From UBA6921 sp031370545 (GTDB lineage: Bacteria > Pseudomonadota > Gammaproteobacteria > SG8-11): a stretch of 30,904 nucleotides of DNA. The stretch lies in contig JANMQQ010000348.1 of NCBI GenBank assembly GCA_031370545.1, forward strand, positions 1 through 30,904, read 5' to 3'. Position 1 is the stretch's first letter; every line of letters begins with the position of its first letter. The translations under genes and the position numbers were made by a program. Below are positions 23,398-30,904 of the stretch, piece by piece. The notes under the pieces are model-generated. The model was given only the letters and a program-made list of their open reading frames with translations, was not told the DNA's origin and searched no databases.

Positions 23398-23793
23398 TTA
23401 CTGTACGTAACACAAAACTTCGCCGCCGTGCCCGAGCTTGCGCGCAGCACGGTCGGTCATAATTCCAGCTGAAGTGGAAACCAACGCAATTCCCAACCCA
23501 CCCATGATTTTTGGCAACTTGTCTTTGCCGCAATACACGCGCAAACCCGGCGTGCTAATACGTCGCACTTTTTCGATCGCGGGCTTACCTTCGTGGTAGC
23601 GCAACACGACATTAAGCTCCGCCTTGGCACCCGTACCGTTAACTGAATAGCCTCCAATGAAGCCTTCTTCCAACAGAACCTTTGCAATCGACTGACGAAG
23701 CTTCGATGCACCCATGGTGACATCAGGCTTGTTTGCGCCTAGCGCATTGCGAATGCGGGTCAACATGTCGCTAATTGGATCAGTCATACACAT
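23398..23793 (-). CDS. rpsH: 30S ribosomal protein S8
   Basis: This 131-residue 16S rRNA binder also represses the spc operon in E. coli by binding mRNA near rplE. The N-terminus MCMTDPISDMLTRIRNA aligns with E. coli MSMQDPIADMLTRIRN, so the first ATG (23793) is kept. MTDRAARKLGHGGEVLCYV at the end is diagnostic. It follows rpsN by 27 bases and precedes rplF by 10. Confidence 0.98.
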   Translation of the reverse strand: MCMTDPISDMLTRIRNALGANKPDVTMGASKLRQSIAKVLLEEGFIGGYSVNGTGAKAELNVVLRYHEGKPAIEKVRRISTPGLRVYCGKDKLPKIMGGLGIALVSTSAGIMTDRAARKLGHGGEVLCYVQ

Positions 23794-23820
23794 GCTTTTT
23801 TGAACTCCTAAGGAGATACT

Positions 23821-24126
23821 TTACCAGCTCGCTTTAACCAAGCCTGGGATATCCCCACGCATGGCAGCTTCACGTAACTTGTTACGCCCTAAACCAAACT
23901 TACGATATGCCCCGTGCGGTCGGCCGGTGATGCGACAGCGATTGCGCAAACGAACTGGACTTGCATCGCGCGGCAATGACTGCAATTTCTTTCGCAACTC
24001 ATCACGCTCTTCATCGCTGGTCTTGGGGCTCTGCAATTTGGCTTTGATCTGCGCACGACGTGCAGCGAATTTCTTTACCATCAGTTCGCGATTTTGACCA
24101 CGCAGTATCACCGATAACTTCGCCAT
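23821..24126 (-). CDS. rpsN: 30S ribosomal protein S14 (long, zinc-free form)
   Basis: This 101-residue protein of the 30S head ends NRCRITGRPHGAYRKFGLGR then NKLREAAMRGDIPGLVKASW. The length and lack of CxxC pairs define the long C- form, as in E. coli (101 residues). It lies 10 bases after rplE. The zinc-free form contrasts with the zinc-binding S4 and L36 in the same window. Confidence 0.98.
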   Translation of the reverse strand: MAKLSVILRGQNRELMVKKFAARRAQIKAKLQSPKTSDEERDELRKKLQSLPRDASPVRLRNRCRITGRPHGAYRKFGLGRNKLREAAMRGDIPGLVKASW

Positions 24127-24136
24127 TATTCGCTCC

Positions 24137-24676
24137 TCAAGTCCGCAACGGTAAATTGAATGCCATCAGCAGCGCGCGCGCCTCAGCGTCGGTCTTCGCG
24201 GTAGTTGTGATGGTAATGTCCATGCCTCGAATCGCATCGATCTTGTCATATTCGATTTCTGGAAAAATAATCTGTTCTTTGACACCCATGCTGTAATTGC
24301 CTCGCCCATCAAACGAACGGCCATTTAAACCACGGAAGTCACGAATGCGCGGAATAGCAACGCTGATAAGACGATCCATGAATTCGTACATCCGCTCGCG
24401 GCGCAACGTCACTTTGCAACCGATAGGAATTCCTTCGCGGATCTTGAACCCTGCGATTGACTTGCGTGACAGGGTAGTCACTGGCTTTTGGCCGCCAATC
24501 TTGGTCATATCCTCTACTGCATTATCCATTATCTTTTTATCCGCGACGGCCTCACCCACACCCATGTTCAGTGTGACCTTGGTAACACGCGGAACTTCCA
24601 TAACCGAGGCGTAGTTGAATTGCTTCATCAACTGCGGAACTACGGTTTGTTGGTAAAATTCTTTTAGCCTAGCCAT
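24137..24676 (-). CDS. rplE: 50S ribosomal protein L5
   Basis: This 179-residue protein binds 5S rRNA and forms a bridge to the 30S head. Blocks include VPRVTKVTLNMGVGEAVADK, TKIGGQKPVTTLSRKSIAGF and GRGNYSMGVKEQIIFPEI. Length equals E. coli L5 (179). It starts 21 bases after rplX. In E. coli the S8 repressor site lies at the start of this gene; I did not verify a matching RNA fold here. Confidence 0.98.
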   Translation of the reverse strand: MARLKEFYQQTVVPQLMKQFNYASVMEVPRVTKVTLNMGVGEAVADKKIMDNAVEDMTKIGGQKPVTTLSRKSIAGFKIREGIPIGCKVTLRRERMYEFMDRLISVAIPRIRDFRGLNGRSFDGRGNYSMGVKEQIIFPEIEYDKIDAIRGMDITITTTAKTDAEARALLMAFNLPLRT

Positions 24677-24697
24677 GATTCATCGCCGCCTTGACAA

Positions 24698-25015
24698 TTA
24701 CACATCCAACACTTCTTTAGTAGACTTGAAGTAACGTACCTTGCGTCCGTCTTCCAAGGTTCGGAATCCGACGCGGTCAGCTTTACCGGTGGCGGTGTTA
24801 AAGATCGCGATATTGGAATCATCAAGCGATGCTTCCTTCTCCACTATGCCTCCGGCTTGGCCCGCGTTTGGATTAGGCTTCGTGTGGCGCTTGATCATAT
24901 TTGCGCCTTCCACAATAACGCGCCCTTCCGGCAGCACACGCGTGACATTGCCACGCTTGCCCTTGTCTTTACCTGCGATAACGATTACGTCATCGCCCTT
25001 TTTTATCTTGCGCAT
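24698..25015 (-). CDS. rplX: 50S ribosomal protein L24
   Basis: This 105-residue early assembly protein has an N-terminal KOW motif, KKGDDVIVIAGKDKGKRGNV, followed by ANMIKRHTKPNPNAGQAGGI. Length is close to E. coli L24 (104). It lies 17 bases after rplN and 21 bases before rplE, the standard spc operon order. Confidence 0.97.
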   Translation of the reverse strand: MRKIKKGDDVIVIAGKDKGKRGNVTRVLPEGRVIVEGANMIKRHTKPNPNAGQAGGIVEKEASLDDSNIAIFNTATGKADRVGFRTLEDGRKVRYFKSTKEVLDV

Positions 25016-25032
25016 AATATCAATCCTTTCCG

Positions 25033-25401
25033 CTACAGCACTTCGGGCGCCAACGAAACAATTTTCATAAATTGTTCGTTGCGCAGCTCGCGAGTGACGG
25101 GCCCAAAAATACGCGTACCGATGGGCTGTAACTGGTTATTCAGTAATACGGCGGCATTACCATCAAAGCGGATCAAAGAACCATCGGCACGACGAACGCC
25201 TTTGCGGGTACGTACAACTACCGCATCATAAACTTCACCCTTCTTTACCTTGCCGCGCGGCACCGCTTCCTTAATGCTAACTTTGATCACGTCACCAACA
25301 TTTGCGTAACGGCGATTGCTGCCACCAAGCACTTTAATGCACATGATTCGGCGCGCACCGCTATTGTCCGCCGCCTCCAAACTGGTTCGCACTTGAATCA
25401 T
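25033..25401 (-). CDS. rplN: 50S ribosomal protein L14
   Basis: This 122-residue protein contacts the small subunit and release/recycling factors. MIQVRTSLEAADNSGARRIM and NAAVLLNNQLQPIGTRIFGP are strongly conserved. It is the first gene of the spc segment and is separated from rpsQ by 100 bases, where a promoter is expected. Length matches E. coli (123). Confidence 0.98.
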   Translation of the reverse strand: MIQVRTSLEAADNSGARRIMCIKVLGGSNRRYANVGDVIKVSIKEAVPRGKVKKGEVYDAVVVRTRKGVRRADGSLIRFDGNAAVLLNNQLQPIGTRIFGPVTRELRNEQFMKIVSLAPEVL

Positions 25402-25460
25402 TTACGCATCTCCAACAAAGGCCGAATAGCACTCCGACCCGACCCTCAAAAAGGGGGCGA

Positions 25461-25489
25461 ATCATACCATGAATAGTTTTATGAAAGCA
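25461..25489 (-). promoter_or_regulatory. Putative spc promoter in the rpsQ-rplN gap
   Basis: On the minus strand TATGAT (25461-25466; 5 of 6 matches) is followed by a C-rich stretch (TCGCCCCC), a feature of growth-rate-controlled ribosomal promoters. The -35 is weak: TGCTTT at 17-base spacing (25484-25489). E. coli also places its spc promoter in this gap. A small CCCT/AGGG hairpin lies just downstream. Confidence 0.4.
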
Positions 25490-25501
25490 CCAGCGAATCT
25501 G

Positions 25502-25768
25502 CTACTGCTCTTTGGCTTTCTCTAAAATCTTAACCAAACGCCAAGATTTCGTTTTTGCCAATGGGCGGCACGGCTCGATCACGACCGTATCACCTTCCTT
25601 ACATTCGTTGTTCTGATCGTGCGCGTGGATCTTCGTACTGCGGCGCACATACTTACCGTACACGGGGTGCGGCACGCGCCGCTCAATCAAGACCGTAATG
25701 GTTTTATCCATTTTGTCGCTAACCACGCGCCCACTCATGGTGCGCGCCGTTTTCTCTTGTTCCATCAT
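25502..25768 (-). CDS. rpsQ: 30S ribosomal protein S17
   Basis: This 88-residue OB-fold protein binds 16S rRNA early in assembly. MSGRVVSDKMDKTITVLIER and HPVYGKYVRRSTKIHAHDQN are diagnostic. The first ATG overlaps the rpmC stop (ATGA), and a second ATG follows at once; GGTGGTGGA upstream fits either. It is the last gene of the S10 segment before the 100-base gap. Confidence 0.96.
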   Translation of the reverse strand: MMEQEKTARTMSGRVVSDKMDKTITVLIERRVPHPVYGKYVRRSTKIHAHDQNNECKEGDTVVIEPCRPLAKTKSWRLVKILEKAKEQ

Positions 25769-25968
25769 GGTCCACCACCCGCTGGTTGCTTCTCGTTTAA
25801 CACCATTTTGACCCGCGCGATATCGCGGCGCACTGCCTTCAACTGACTAGCCTTACTCAACTGACCGGTCGCTTTCTGCATGCGTAAATTAAATTGTTCT
25901 TTCAACAAGGCAGCCAAATCCGTATTCAGATCCGCTGACTTCTTAGCTCTTAATTCTTGCGCGTTCAT
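25765..25968 (-). CDS. rpmC: 50S ribosomal protein L29
   Basis: This 67-residue helical protein lies at the tunnel exit and takes part in the binding site for trigger factor and SRP. MNAQELRAKKSADLNTDLAA and LLKEQFNLRMQKATGQLSKA match the family. Start ATG 25968 shares its A with the rplP stop (TGATG); a GTG one codon earlier is less likely. A Gly/Pro tail extends it slightly beyond E. coli L29 (63). Confidence 0.96.
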   Translation of the reverse strand: MNAQELRAKKSADLNTDLAALLKEQFNLRMQKATGQLSKASQLKAVRRDIARVKMVLNEKQPAGGGP

Positions 25969-26381
25969 CACATCACCGTTCGCGATACAAACGTGGTTCG
26001 AAATGGCAGTTTTGCCGCCGCCAAACGGAAAGCCTCACGTGCAGTTTCTTCAGTGACGCCATCCATTTCATAAAGCACAAAGCCAGGCTTAATGGGCGCA
26101 ACCCAGTACTCGACATTACCTTTACCGCTACCCATACGAACTTCCAGTGGCTTTCTGCTGATGGGCTTGTCGGGAAACACCCGAATATAGATTTTTCCGC
26201 CACGCTTAATATGTCGGCTCATGGCCCGTCGCGCAGCTTCCAGCTGACGCTGCGTCAACTGACCACGCGTGGTCGCTTTTAGGCCGTAATCACCAAAACT
26301 GACTTGGTTACCCGCAGTAGCAAAACCGCGGTTACGACCCTTCATCTGTTTACGAAATTTAGTGCGCTTGGGCTGCAGCAT
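25968..26381 (-). CDS. rplP: 50S ribosomal protein L16
   Basis: This 137-residue protein organises the tRNA-binding region of the large subunit. MLQPKRTKFRKQMKGRNRG and FPDKPISRKPLEVRMGSGKG are diagnostic. The arginine in VRMG corresponds to Arg81 of E. coli, which is hydroxylated by YcfD. It starts 18 bases after rpsC and its stop overlaps the rpmC start by one base. Confidence 0.98.
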   Translation of the reverse strand: MLQPKRTKFRKQMKGRNRGFATAGNQVSFGDYGLKATTRGQLTQRQLEAARRAMSRHIKRGGKIYIRVFPDKPISRKPLEVRMGSGKGNVEYWVAPIKPGFVLYEMDGVTEETAREAFRLAAAKLPFRTTFVSRTVM

Positions 26382-26399
26382 GGAAATGCCTTCTAACTG

Positions 26400-27077
26400 T
26401 TAGTTCGTTGCAACTTTTTCGGCTGTGGTATTTGCATCTTGCGGCTTGGTATCAAATACCTCGCCTTTAAAGATCCATAATTTCACGCCAATAATTCCGT
26501 AAGTTGTGTTCGCCTCAGCGAACCCATAATCAATGTCAGCACGTAGCGTATGTAGAGGCACACGGCCTTCGCGATACCATTCAGTACGCGCAATTTCAGA
26601 ACCGTTCAAACGTCCTGCCACACAAATTTTTACGCCTTTTGCACCCAACCGCATCGCATTAGTTACGGCGCGCTTCATCGCGCGACGAAACATAATACGG
26701 CGCTCCAATTGTTGCGCGACGCTCTCCGCAACCAAGTACGCATCCAACTCGGGCTTGCGTACTTCTTCGATATTGATGTGTACCGGCACACCCATCATTT
26801 GGGACACTTGCTGACGCAGCGACTCGACGTCTTCACCCTTCTTGCCAATCACAATGCCAGGACGCGCGGTATGAATCGTGATGCGCGCATTACGTGCCGG
26901 GCGCTCAATTTGCACGCGACTTACAGACGCCTGCTTAAGCTTTTCCTTGATGAACGCACGCACCTTCAAATCCGCGTTCAGAAACTCCGGGAAATTCTTG
27001 GAATCGGCATACCACGTCGACGTCCAATCTTTGATGACGCCAAGCCGGAAACCGGTCGGGTGAACTTTATGGCCCAT
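26400..27077 (-). CDS. rpsC: 30S ribosomal protein S3
   Basis: This 225-residue protein lines the mRNA entry channel. MGHKVHPTGFRLGVIKDWTS is the conserved N-terminus. The KH domain carries the GKKG loop in TARPGIVIGKKGEDVESLRQ. The C-terminal S3 domain includes YGIIGVKLWIFKGEVF. Length fits E. coli S3 (233) with a shorter tail. It starts 13 bases after rplV. Confidence 0.98.
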   Translation of the reverse strand: MGHKVHPTGFRLGVIKDWTSTWYADSKNFPEFLNADLKVRAFIKEKLKQASVSRVQIERPARNARITIHTARPGIVIGKKGEDVESLRQQVSQMMGVPVHINIEEVRKPELDAYLVAESVAQQLERRIMFRRAMKRAVTNAMRLGAKGVKICVAGRLNGSEIARTEWYREGRVPLHTLRADIDYGFAEANTTYGIIGVKLWIFKGEVFDTKPQDANTTAEKVATN

Positions 27078-27090
27078 TACTGCCTCGCTC

Positions 27091-27423
27091 TCACTGGTCT
27101 GCCACCGCCACGGTGATGTGGCTGGTGCGCTTAAGAATTCGATTACCCCGTCCCTTTGCCCGCGGCATCATCCGCTTGTAACTCGGGCCCTCGTCAACGC
27201 AAATGGATTTGACTTTTAATTCGTCAACATCCGCGCCTTCGTTGTGCTCTGCATTTGCGATTGCGGACTCTAGAACCTTAGTGACTAAATGCGCCGCCTT
27301 TTTGGTACTGAATCGCAATATGTTTAATGCACGCTCCACGGGCAAGCCGCGTACTTGATCTGCGACCAACCGCGCCTTTTGGGCTGAGATTCGACAAAAC
27401 TTCAATTTCGCCGCTGCTTCCAT
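27091..27423 (-). CDS. rplV: 50S ribosomal protein L22
   Basis: This 110-residue protein reaches into the exit tunnel, where its beta-hairpin can affect macrolide binding. RISAQKARLVADQVRGLPVE and the hairpin MMPRAKGRGNRILKRTSHIT are diagnostic and look normal, with no deletion of the hairpin. Length equals E. coli L22 (110). It lies 36 bases after rpsS. Confidence 0.98.
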   Translation of the reverse strand: MEAAAKLKFCRISAQKARLVADQVRGLPVERALNILRFSTKKAAHLVTKVLESAIANAEHNEGADVDELKVKSICVDEGPSYKRMMPRAKGRGNRILKRTSHITVAVADQ

Positions 27424-27459
27424 CGTTGCTGCCTCTCAATTAGAACTTCTTGCCGTGAT

Positions 27460-27738
27460 TTAAGCCTTGGCTACTTTTTTGTCGCCACTGTGCCCACGGA
27501 AGGTGCGCGTTGGGGAGAACTCACCGAGCTTGTAACCGACCATGTTTTCAGTAACGAACACCGGCACATGCAGTTTGCCGTTATGCACCGCAATGGTCAT
27601 TCCAACCATTTCAGGGATAACCATGGAACGCCGCGACCAGGTCTTGATCGGCTTCTTGCTGCTGGTATCAATCGCCTGCTGCACTTTCTTCGCAAGATGC
27701 AAATCGACGAAGGGACCTTTCTTAATTGAACGCGCCAC
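27460..27738 (-). CDS. rpsS: 30S ribosomal protein S19 (GTG start)
   Basis: This 92-residue protein of the 30S head has MARSIKKGPFVDLHLAKKV and GHKLGEFSPTR-like YKLGEFSPTRTFRGHSGDKK. The start is GTG at 27738; it gives the universal N-terminus and no in-frame ATG is near. It follows rplB by 22 bases and precedes rplV by 36. Length equals E. coli S19 (92). Confidence 0.98.
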   Translation of the reverse strand: MARSIKKGPFVDLHLAKKVQQAIDTSSKKPIKTWSRRSMVIPEMVGMTIAVHNGKLHVPVFVTENMVGYKLGEFSPTRTFRGHSGDKKVAKA

Positions 27739-27760
27739 GGATCAAATCCTCTATAAGCTA

Positions 27761-28585
27761 TTACTTGCGACGATCACGCACGATCATGCGATTGGTGCGC
27801 TTGTTCGCACGGGTCTTGTAACCCTTGGTCGGAACACCCCAAGGTGAGACTGGATGACGACCACCCTTGGTGCGACCTTCACCACCACCGTGCGGATGGT
27901 CCACCGGGTTCATCGCTGTGCCACGCACCGTGGGGCGAATACCACGCCAGCGTGAGGCACCCGCCTTACCCAGCGAGCGCAGATTATGTTCTTCATTACC
28001 GACTTCACCAATCGTCGCCTTGCATTCCAAGTGAACTTTGCGCATTTCACCCGAACGCATACGAATGGTCGCGTAATCGCCTTCCTTCGCAATCAACTGC
28101 ACGCCAGCACCCGCGCTACGGCCTAACTGGGCACCTTTCCCCGGCTTGAGTTCGACACAATGTACCGTGGTACCCACTGGGATATTCCGTACTTGCAAAC
28201 AGTTGCCTGGTTTAATTTGTGCTTCTGGTCCAGAAATAATTTCCGTTCCCGGCTGCATACCCTTCGCAGCGATCACGTACCGGCGCTCCCCATCCGCGTA
28301 CAACACCAAGGCAATGTGCGCACTGCGGTTGGGATCGTATTCCAAACGCTCAACGTGTCCTGGAATACCATCTTTGTCGCGCTTCATGTCAATCACGCGA
28401 TAATGCTGCTTGTGTCCGCCGCCCACATGACGGGTCGTGATGCGACCATTATTGTTACGGCCACCGGTCTTGTTCTTTTTCTCCAACAATGGCGCGTAAG
28501 GCGCGCCCTTGTGCAACCCAACGGGCACCACTTTTACTACTGCGCGGCGGCCAGGAGATGTGGGCTTTACTTTAAGCAACGTCAT
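27761..28585 (-). CDS. rplB: 50S ribosomal protein L2
   Basis: This 274-residue protein supports subunit association and peptidyl transferase folding. The block MNPVDHPHGGGEGRTKGGR contains the conserved histidine equivalent to E. coli His229. RHVGGGHKQHYRVIDMKRDK is also diagnostic. Length matches E. coli L2 (273). It is 38 bases after rplW. Confidence 0.98.
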   Translation of the reverse strand: MTLLKVKPTSPGRRAVVKVVPVGLHKGAPYAPLLEKKNKTGGRNNNGRITTRHVGGGHKQHYRVIDMKRDKDGIPGHVERLEYDPNRSAHIALVLYADGERRYVIAAKGMQPGTEIISGPEAQIKPGNCLQVRNIPVGTTVHCVELKPGKGAQLGRSAGAGVQLIAKEGDYATIRMRSGEMRKVHLECKATIGEVGNEEHNLRSLGKAGASRWRGIRPTVRGTAMNPVDHPHGGGEGRTKGGRHPVSPWGVPTKGYKTRANKRTNRMIVRDRRK

Positions 28586-28623
28586 TGGCTTATTCCTTCA
28601 AACTTGCGATCAAAATTTCGCGC

Positions 28624-28926
28624 TTACTCTTTACCCATGAAGTTGATGTCAAAACCCGTCATCAACGTAACGTAGGCTTTTTTCCAGCTAGAGCGGCCAC
28701 CGGGACGACCGCCCGCGCGCTTCATTTTTCCTTTTACATTCACAACGCGCACACTGTCCACCTTCACGCTGAACATGGTTTCAGTCGCACGTTTGATCGT
28801 GGCTTTGTCGGCACCTTTCTGCACTTTGAACACATACGTCCTGTGCTTGTCGGCGAGACGCGTGGCCTTTTCAGTCACATGCGGCGCGAGCAATACATTC
28901 TCTAAGTGAGTCACATGCGTAGTCAT
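28624..28926 (-). CDS. rplW: 50S ribosomal protein L23
   Basis: This 100-residue protein forms the trigger factor and SRP docking site at the tunnel exit. LLAPHVTEKATRLADKHRTY and VRVVNVKGKMKRAGGRPGGR are diagnostic. Its ATG overlaps the rplD stop by four bases (ATGA), which implies translational coupling. Length matches E. coli L23 (100). Confidence 0.98.
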   Translation of the reverse strand: MTTHVTHLENVLLAPHVTEKATRLADKHRTYVFKVQKGADKATIKRATETMFSVKVDSVRVVNVKGKMKRAGGRPGGRSSWKKAYVTLMTGFDINFMGKE

Positions 28927-29540
28927 GCCAACATCTCCTGAAGCTTCTTAACCGCGCCGGGAGTGATCAATACCTTGTCCTGCTTGATCAGGCTCACCGG
29001 GTTAATCTCGCTCACCGCACAAGCATTCACACGATGGATATTGCGCGAGGCCAACGCCAAGTTAGCATCCGTCTGCTCAGTCACCAGCAACGCGTCAACC
29101 AAGCCCATCGCCGCCATCTTTGCGGCCAACTCCTTGGTTTTGGGAGCGGACAGTGACAGATCCTCAACCACGATCAGGCGACCTTGACGCACCAACTCCG
29201 AAATAATAGAGCTGAGTGCCGCGCGATACATTTTCTTGTTTACTTTTTGTGAATAGTCTTGTGTCACCGCAGCGAAGATTTTTCCGCCACCACGCCATAA
29301 CGGGGAACGAATCGTACCCGCGCGCGCCTGGCCGGTACCCTTCTGAGCGTACGGTTTGCGACCACCACCGCGCACTTGCGAACGCGTTTTTTGCGCGTGC
29401 GTGCCAGAACGTCCGGCAGCGAGATACGCCGTAACAACCTGATGGATCAAAGGCTCGTTGTATTCACGCGCAAACGCATCATCCGAGACCGTGATACTTT
29501 TACCGGCTTTGCCACCGGAGCTGGTCACTTGCAGTTCCAT
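28923..29540 (-). CDS. rplD: 50S ribosomal protein L4
   Basis: This 205-residue protein lines the exit tunnel; in E. coli and relatives it also represses the S10 operon. The extended loop KTRSQVRGGGRKPYAQKGTG and the following ARAGTIRSPLWRGGG are complete. Length is close to E. coli L4 (201). It lies 11 bases after rplC. Whether it regulates its operon here is unknown. Confidence 0.98.
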   Translation of the reverse strand: MELQVTSSGGKAGKSITVSDDAFAREYNEPLIHQVVTAYLAAGRSGTHAQKTRSQVRGGGRKPYAQKGTGQARAGTIRSPLWRGGGKIFAAVTQDYSQKVNKKMYRAALSSIISELVRQGRLIVVEDLSLSAPKTKELAAKMAAMGLVDALLVTEQTDANLALASRNIHRVNACAVSEINPVSLIKQDKVLITPGAVKKLQEMLA

Positions 29541-29551
29541 ATTCTAATTCC

Positions 29552-30196
29552 TCAGGCGCCGGACTTCGCAGCCGGTCGCACAATAACATCACCACCCTTC
29601 GAACCCGGCACCGCACCTTTCACCAACAACACATTGCGCTCAATATCGACGCGCACGACGACTAAATTTTGCGCCGTTCGTCGCGCATTACCTAAATGGC
29701 CAGCCATCTTCTTGCCTTTGAATACGCGGCCCGGGGTCTGACGTTGACCAATAGAGCCTGGAGCACGATGCGCGCGCGAGTTACCATGCGTTGCATCACC
29801 CATGGTGAAATGATGACGTTTGATAGTGCCCGCAAATCCCTTACCCATGGATACACCGGTGACATCCACCAACTGACCTTCCTTAAACAAATCAACTTTA
29901 AATTCTGTTGCAACACCCGCTTCCGTAGCCTCTTTCTCACCGACGCGAAACTCACGTAGTTTTCGTCCAGGAGCTACGCTGGCCTTGGCGTATTGACCCG
30001 CCAATGCTTTAGTCACACGACCTGGGCGACGCGAACCCGTTGCAACCTGCAACGCGCGATAGCCATCGCGCTCCGCGCTTTTTACTTGCGTCACGATATT
30101 CGGCTCAACGACGATCACCGTAACCGGGATCGACTCACCATCCGCAGTAAAAATTCGAGTCATGCCGCGTTTTTTCCCGATTAAACCCATCGCCAT
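29552..30196 (-). CDS. rplC: 50S ribosomal protein L3
   Basis: This 214-residue protein lies near the peptidyl transferase centre. Three in-frame ATGs occur (30202, 30196, 30190). GAGGAG directly touches the first and is 6 bases before the second, so 30196 (MAMGLIGKKRGMTRIF) is preferred. The block PGSIGQRQTPGRVFKGKKMA contains the glutamine that PrmB methylates in E. coli. It follows rpsJ by 85 bases. Confidence 0.97.
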   Translation of the reverse strand: MAMGLIGKKRGMTRIFTADGESIPVTVIVVEPNIVTQVKSAERDGYRALQVATGSRRPGRVTKALAGQYAKASVAPGRKLREFRVGEKEATEAGVATEFKVDLFKEGQLVDVTGVSMGKGFAGTIKRHHFTMGDATHGNSRAHRAPGSIGQRQTPGRVFKGKKMAGHLGNARRTAQNLVVVRVDIERNVLLVKGAVPGSKGGDVIVRPAAKSGA

Positions 30197-30281
30197 TGCC
30201 ATCTCCTCAACTCACCGGGAAGCGCGCTTCACCGTCTATATTCTGCGTACGCTACGACCTATGCCGACCGGCTACCGCCAA

Positions 30282-30596
30282 TCAGCTCAATTTGATTTGA
30301 ACGTCAACACCTGCGGCCAAATCCAGCTTCATCAACGCATCCACCGTTTTGTCGGTTGGATCAACGATATCCATCAAGCGCTTATGGGTGCGTATTTCGT
30401 ACTGGTCACGCGCATCTTTGTCCACATGCGGCGAGGTCAGCACGGTAAAGCGCTCCATCTTCGTGGGCAATGGAATCGGGCCACGCACTTGCGCACCAGT
30501 ACGCTTTGCGGTCTCGACAATTTCTTTCGCAGACTGATCAATCAGCCGATGATCAAACGCTTTCAAGCGAATACGAATTCTTTGGTTAGCTGCCAT
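30282..30596 (-). CDS. rpsJ: 30S ribosomal protein S10
   Basis: This 104-residue protein of the 30S head is also NusE, a transcription antitermination factor. IRIRLKAFDHRLIDQSAKEI and GPIPLPTKMERFTVLTSPHV are diagnostic. It is the first gene of the S10 segment, 82 bases after tuf. Length is close to E. coli (103). The leader holds a very stable hairpin, described separately. Confidence 0.98.
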   Translation of the reverse strand: MAANQRIRIRLKAFDHRLIDQSAKEIVETAKRTGAQVRGPIPLPTKMERFTVLTSPHVDKDARDQYEIRTHKRLMDIVDPTDKTVDALMKLDLAAGVDVQIKLS

Positions 30597-30632
30597 GGAT
30601 ATCGCTCTATTTACACTGCTTCAAATTCGTTT

Positions 30633-30672
30633 CAGGAGCACCGCGCCATGACATACTGGCGCGGTGCTCCTG
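30633..30672 (-). promoter_or_regulatory. Perfect 16-bp hairpin between tuf and rpsJ
   Basis: CAGGAGCACCGCGCCA (30633-30648) pairs perfectly with TGGCGCGGTGCTCCTG (30657-30672) around an 8-base loop. On the transcribed minus strand it begins 6 bases after the tuf stop and ends 36 bases before the rpsJ ATG. There is no T-run after it, so it is not a classical terminator. An attenuator, RNA processing site or mRNA stabiliser is possible. Confidence 0.7.
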
Positions 30673-30678
30673 CACGTG

Positions 30679-30904
30679 TTACTCAAAAATCTTTGCTACC
30701 ACGCCTGCGCCGACGGTCCGTCCACCTTCACGAATCGCGAAGCGCGCACCGGGTTCCATCGCAATGGGGTTGATCAAACTCACCACCACTTTGACGTTGT
30801 CGCCGGGCATGACCATTTCGACGCCTTCCGGCAGCTCCACCGCACCGGTGACGTCGGTGGTGCGGAAGTAGAACTGCGGACGGTAGCCTTTGAAGAACGG
30901 GGTG
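30679..30904 (-). CDS. tuf: Elongation factor Tu, C-terminal part (5' end outside window)
   Basis: The last 74 residues of EF-Tu are present: PFFKGYRPQFYFRTTDVTGA opens domain 3, followed by LPEGVEMVMPGDNVKVVVSL and the ending REGGRTVGAGVVAKI then FE. EF-Tu delivers aminoacyl-tRNA to the ribosome. The gene continues beyond base 30904. It lies directly upstream of rpsJ, as in the str-S10 arrangement of many proteobacteria. The fusA, rpsG and rpsL genes would be expected next, outside the window. Confidence 0.98.
   Translation of the reverse strand, partial: TPFFKGYRPQFYFRTTDVTGAVELPEGVEMVMPGDNVKVVVSLINPIAMEPGARFAIREGGRTVGAGVVAKIFE

Noticed and set aside
23388..23450. N-terminal extension of L6
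   Set aside because: It overlaps rpsH and has no match to L6; the internal ATG gives the exact family length.
1..30904. CRISPR array, prophage, insertion sequence or integrase
   Set aside because: No regularly spaced direct repeats and no transposase, integrase or phage genes are seen; the dispersed palindromes have irregular spacing and variable stems.

Overview
The window looks like chromosomal core sequence from a gammaproteobacterium. The clearest sign is the large S10-spc-alpha ribosomal protein superoperon on the minus strand. It runs tuf, rpsJ, rplC, rplD, rplW, rplB, rpsS, rplV, rpsC, rplP, rpmC, rpsQ, rplN, rplX, rplE, rpsN, rpsH, rplF, rplR, rpsE, rpmD, rplO, secY, rpmJ, rpsM, rpsK, rpsD, rpoA, rplQ. 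The secY-rpmJ-rpsM junction has no infA, as is usual in Gammaproteobacteria; many betaproteobacteria carry infA there. A bacterial release factor 3 and a type II secretion gspC-gspD-gspE cluster fit the same assignment. I cannot name a genus from the sequence alone.

Region 1 (1-6619, plus strand) is a tight five-gene operon. It holds the C-terminal part of a phosphoketolase-family thiamine diphosphate enzyme, a DUF1537 four-carbon acid sugar kinase, and the three glycolate oxidase subunits GlcD, GlcE and GlcF. Gene gaps are 0-11 bases. The set suggests linked handling of sugar phosphates, C4 sugar acids and glycolate. Region 2 (6620-6866) is a non-coding, palindrome-rich repeat between convergent genes. 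Region 3 (6867-11539, minus) encodes GspC, GspD and GspE, with no gspF following. Region 4 (11656-12681, plus) is a secreted protein with two DUF1566 repeats. It converges with prfC and the two stop codons overlap.

Region 5 (14259-15136) is small but dense. It holds a promoter-like sequence, a very strong ribosome binding site and a 44-residue protein that is half lysine, followed by a terminator. Facing it is tRNA-Lys(UUU), which has a good sigma70-type promoter and sits beside a second copy of the palindromic repeat family. Region 6 (15137-16405) is a YeeE/YedE sulfur-compound transporter.

Region 7 (16637-30904, minus) is the ribosomal superoperon, closed by a strong terminator after rplQ. 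Internal features include a promoter-like site in the 100-base rpsQ-rplN gap, an unusual 122-base rplF-rplR gap with a hairpin, a perfect 16-bp hairpin between tuf and rpsJ, a TTG start on rpsD, GTG starts on rpsS and secY, and a zinc-ribbon (four-cysteine) form of S4.

No CRISPR array, prophage or insertion sequence is visible. The most interesting non-genic signal is a family of short hairpins with a nearly constant TCC-type loop and varying stems, seen at two separate loci. One pair of homologous hairpins shows a compensatory base-pair change.
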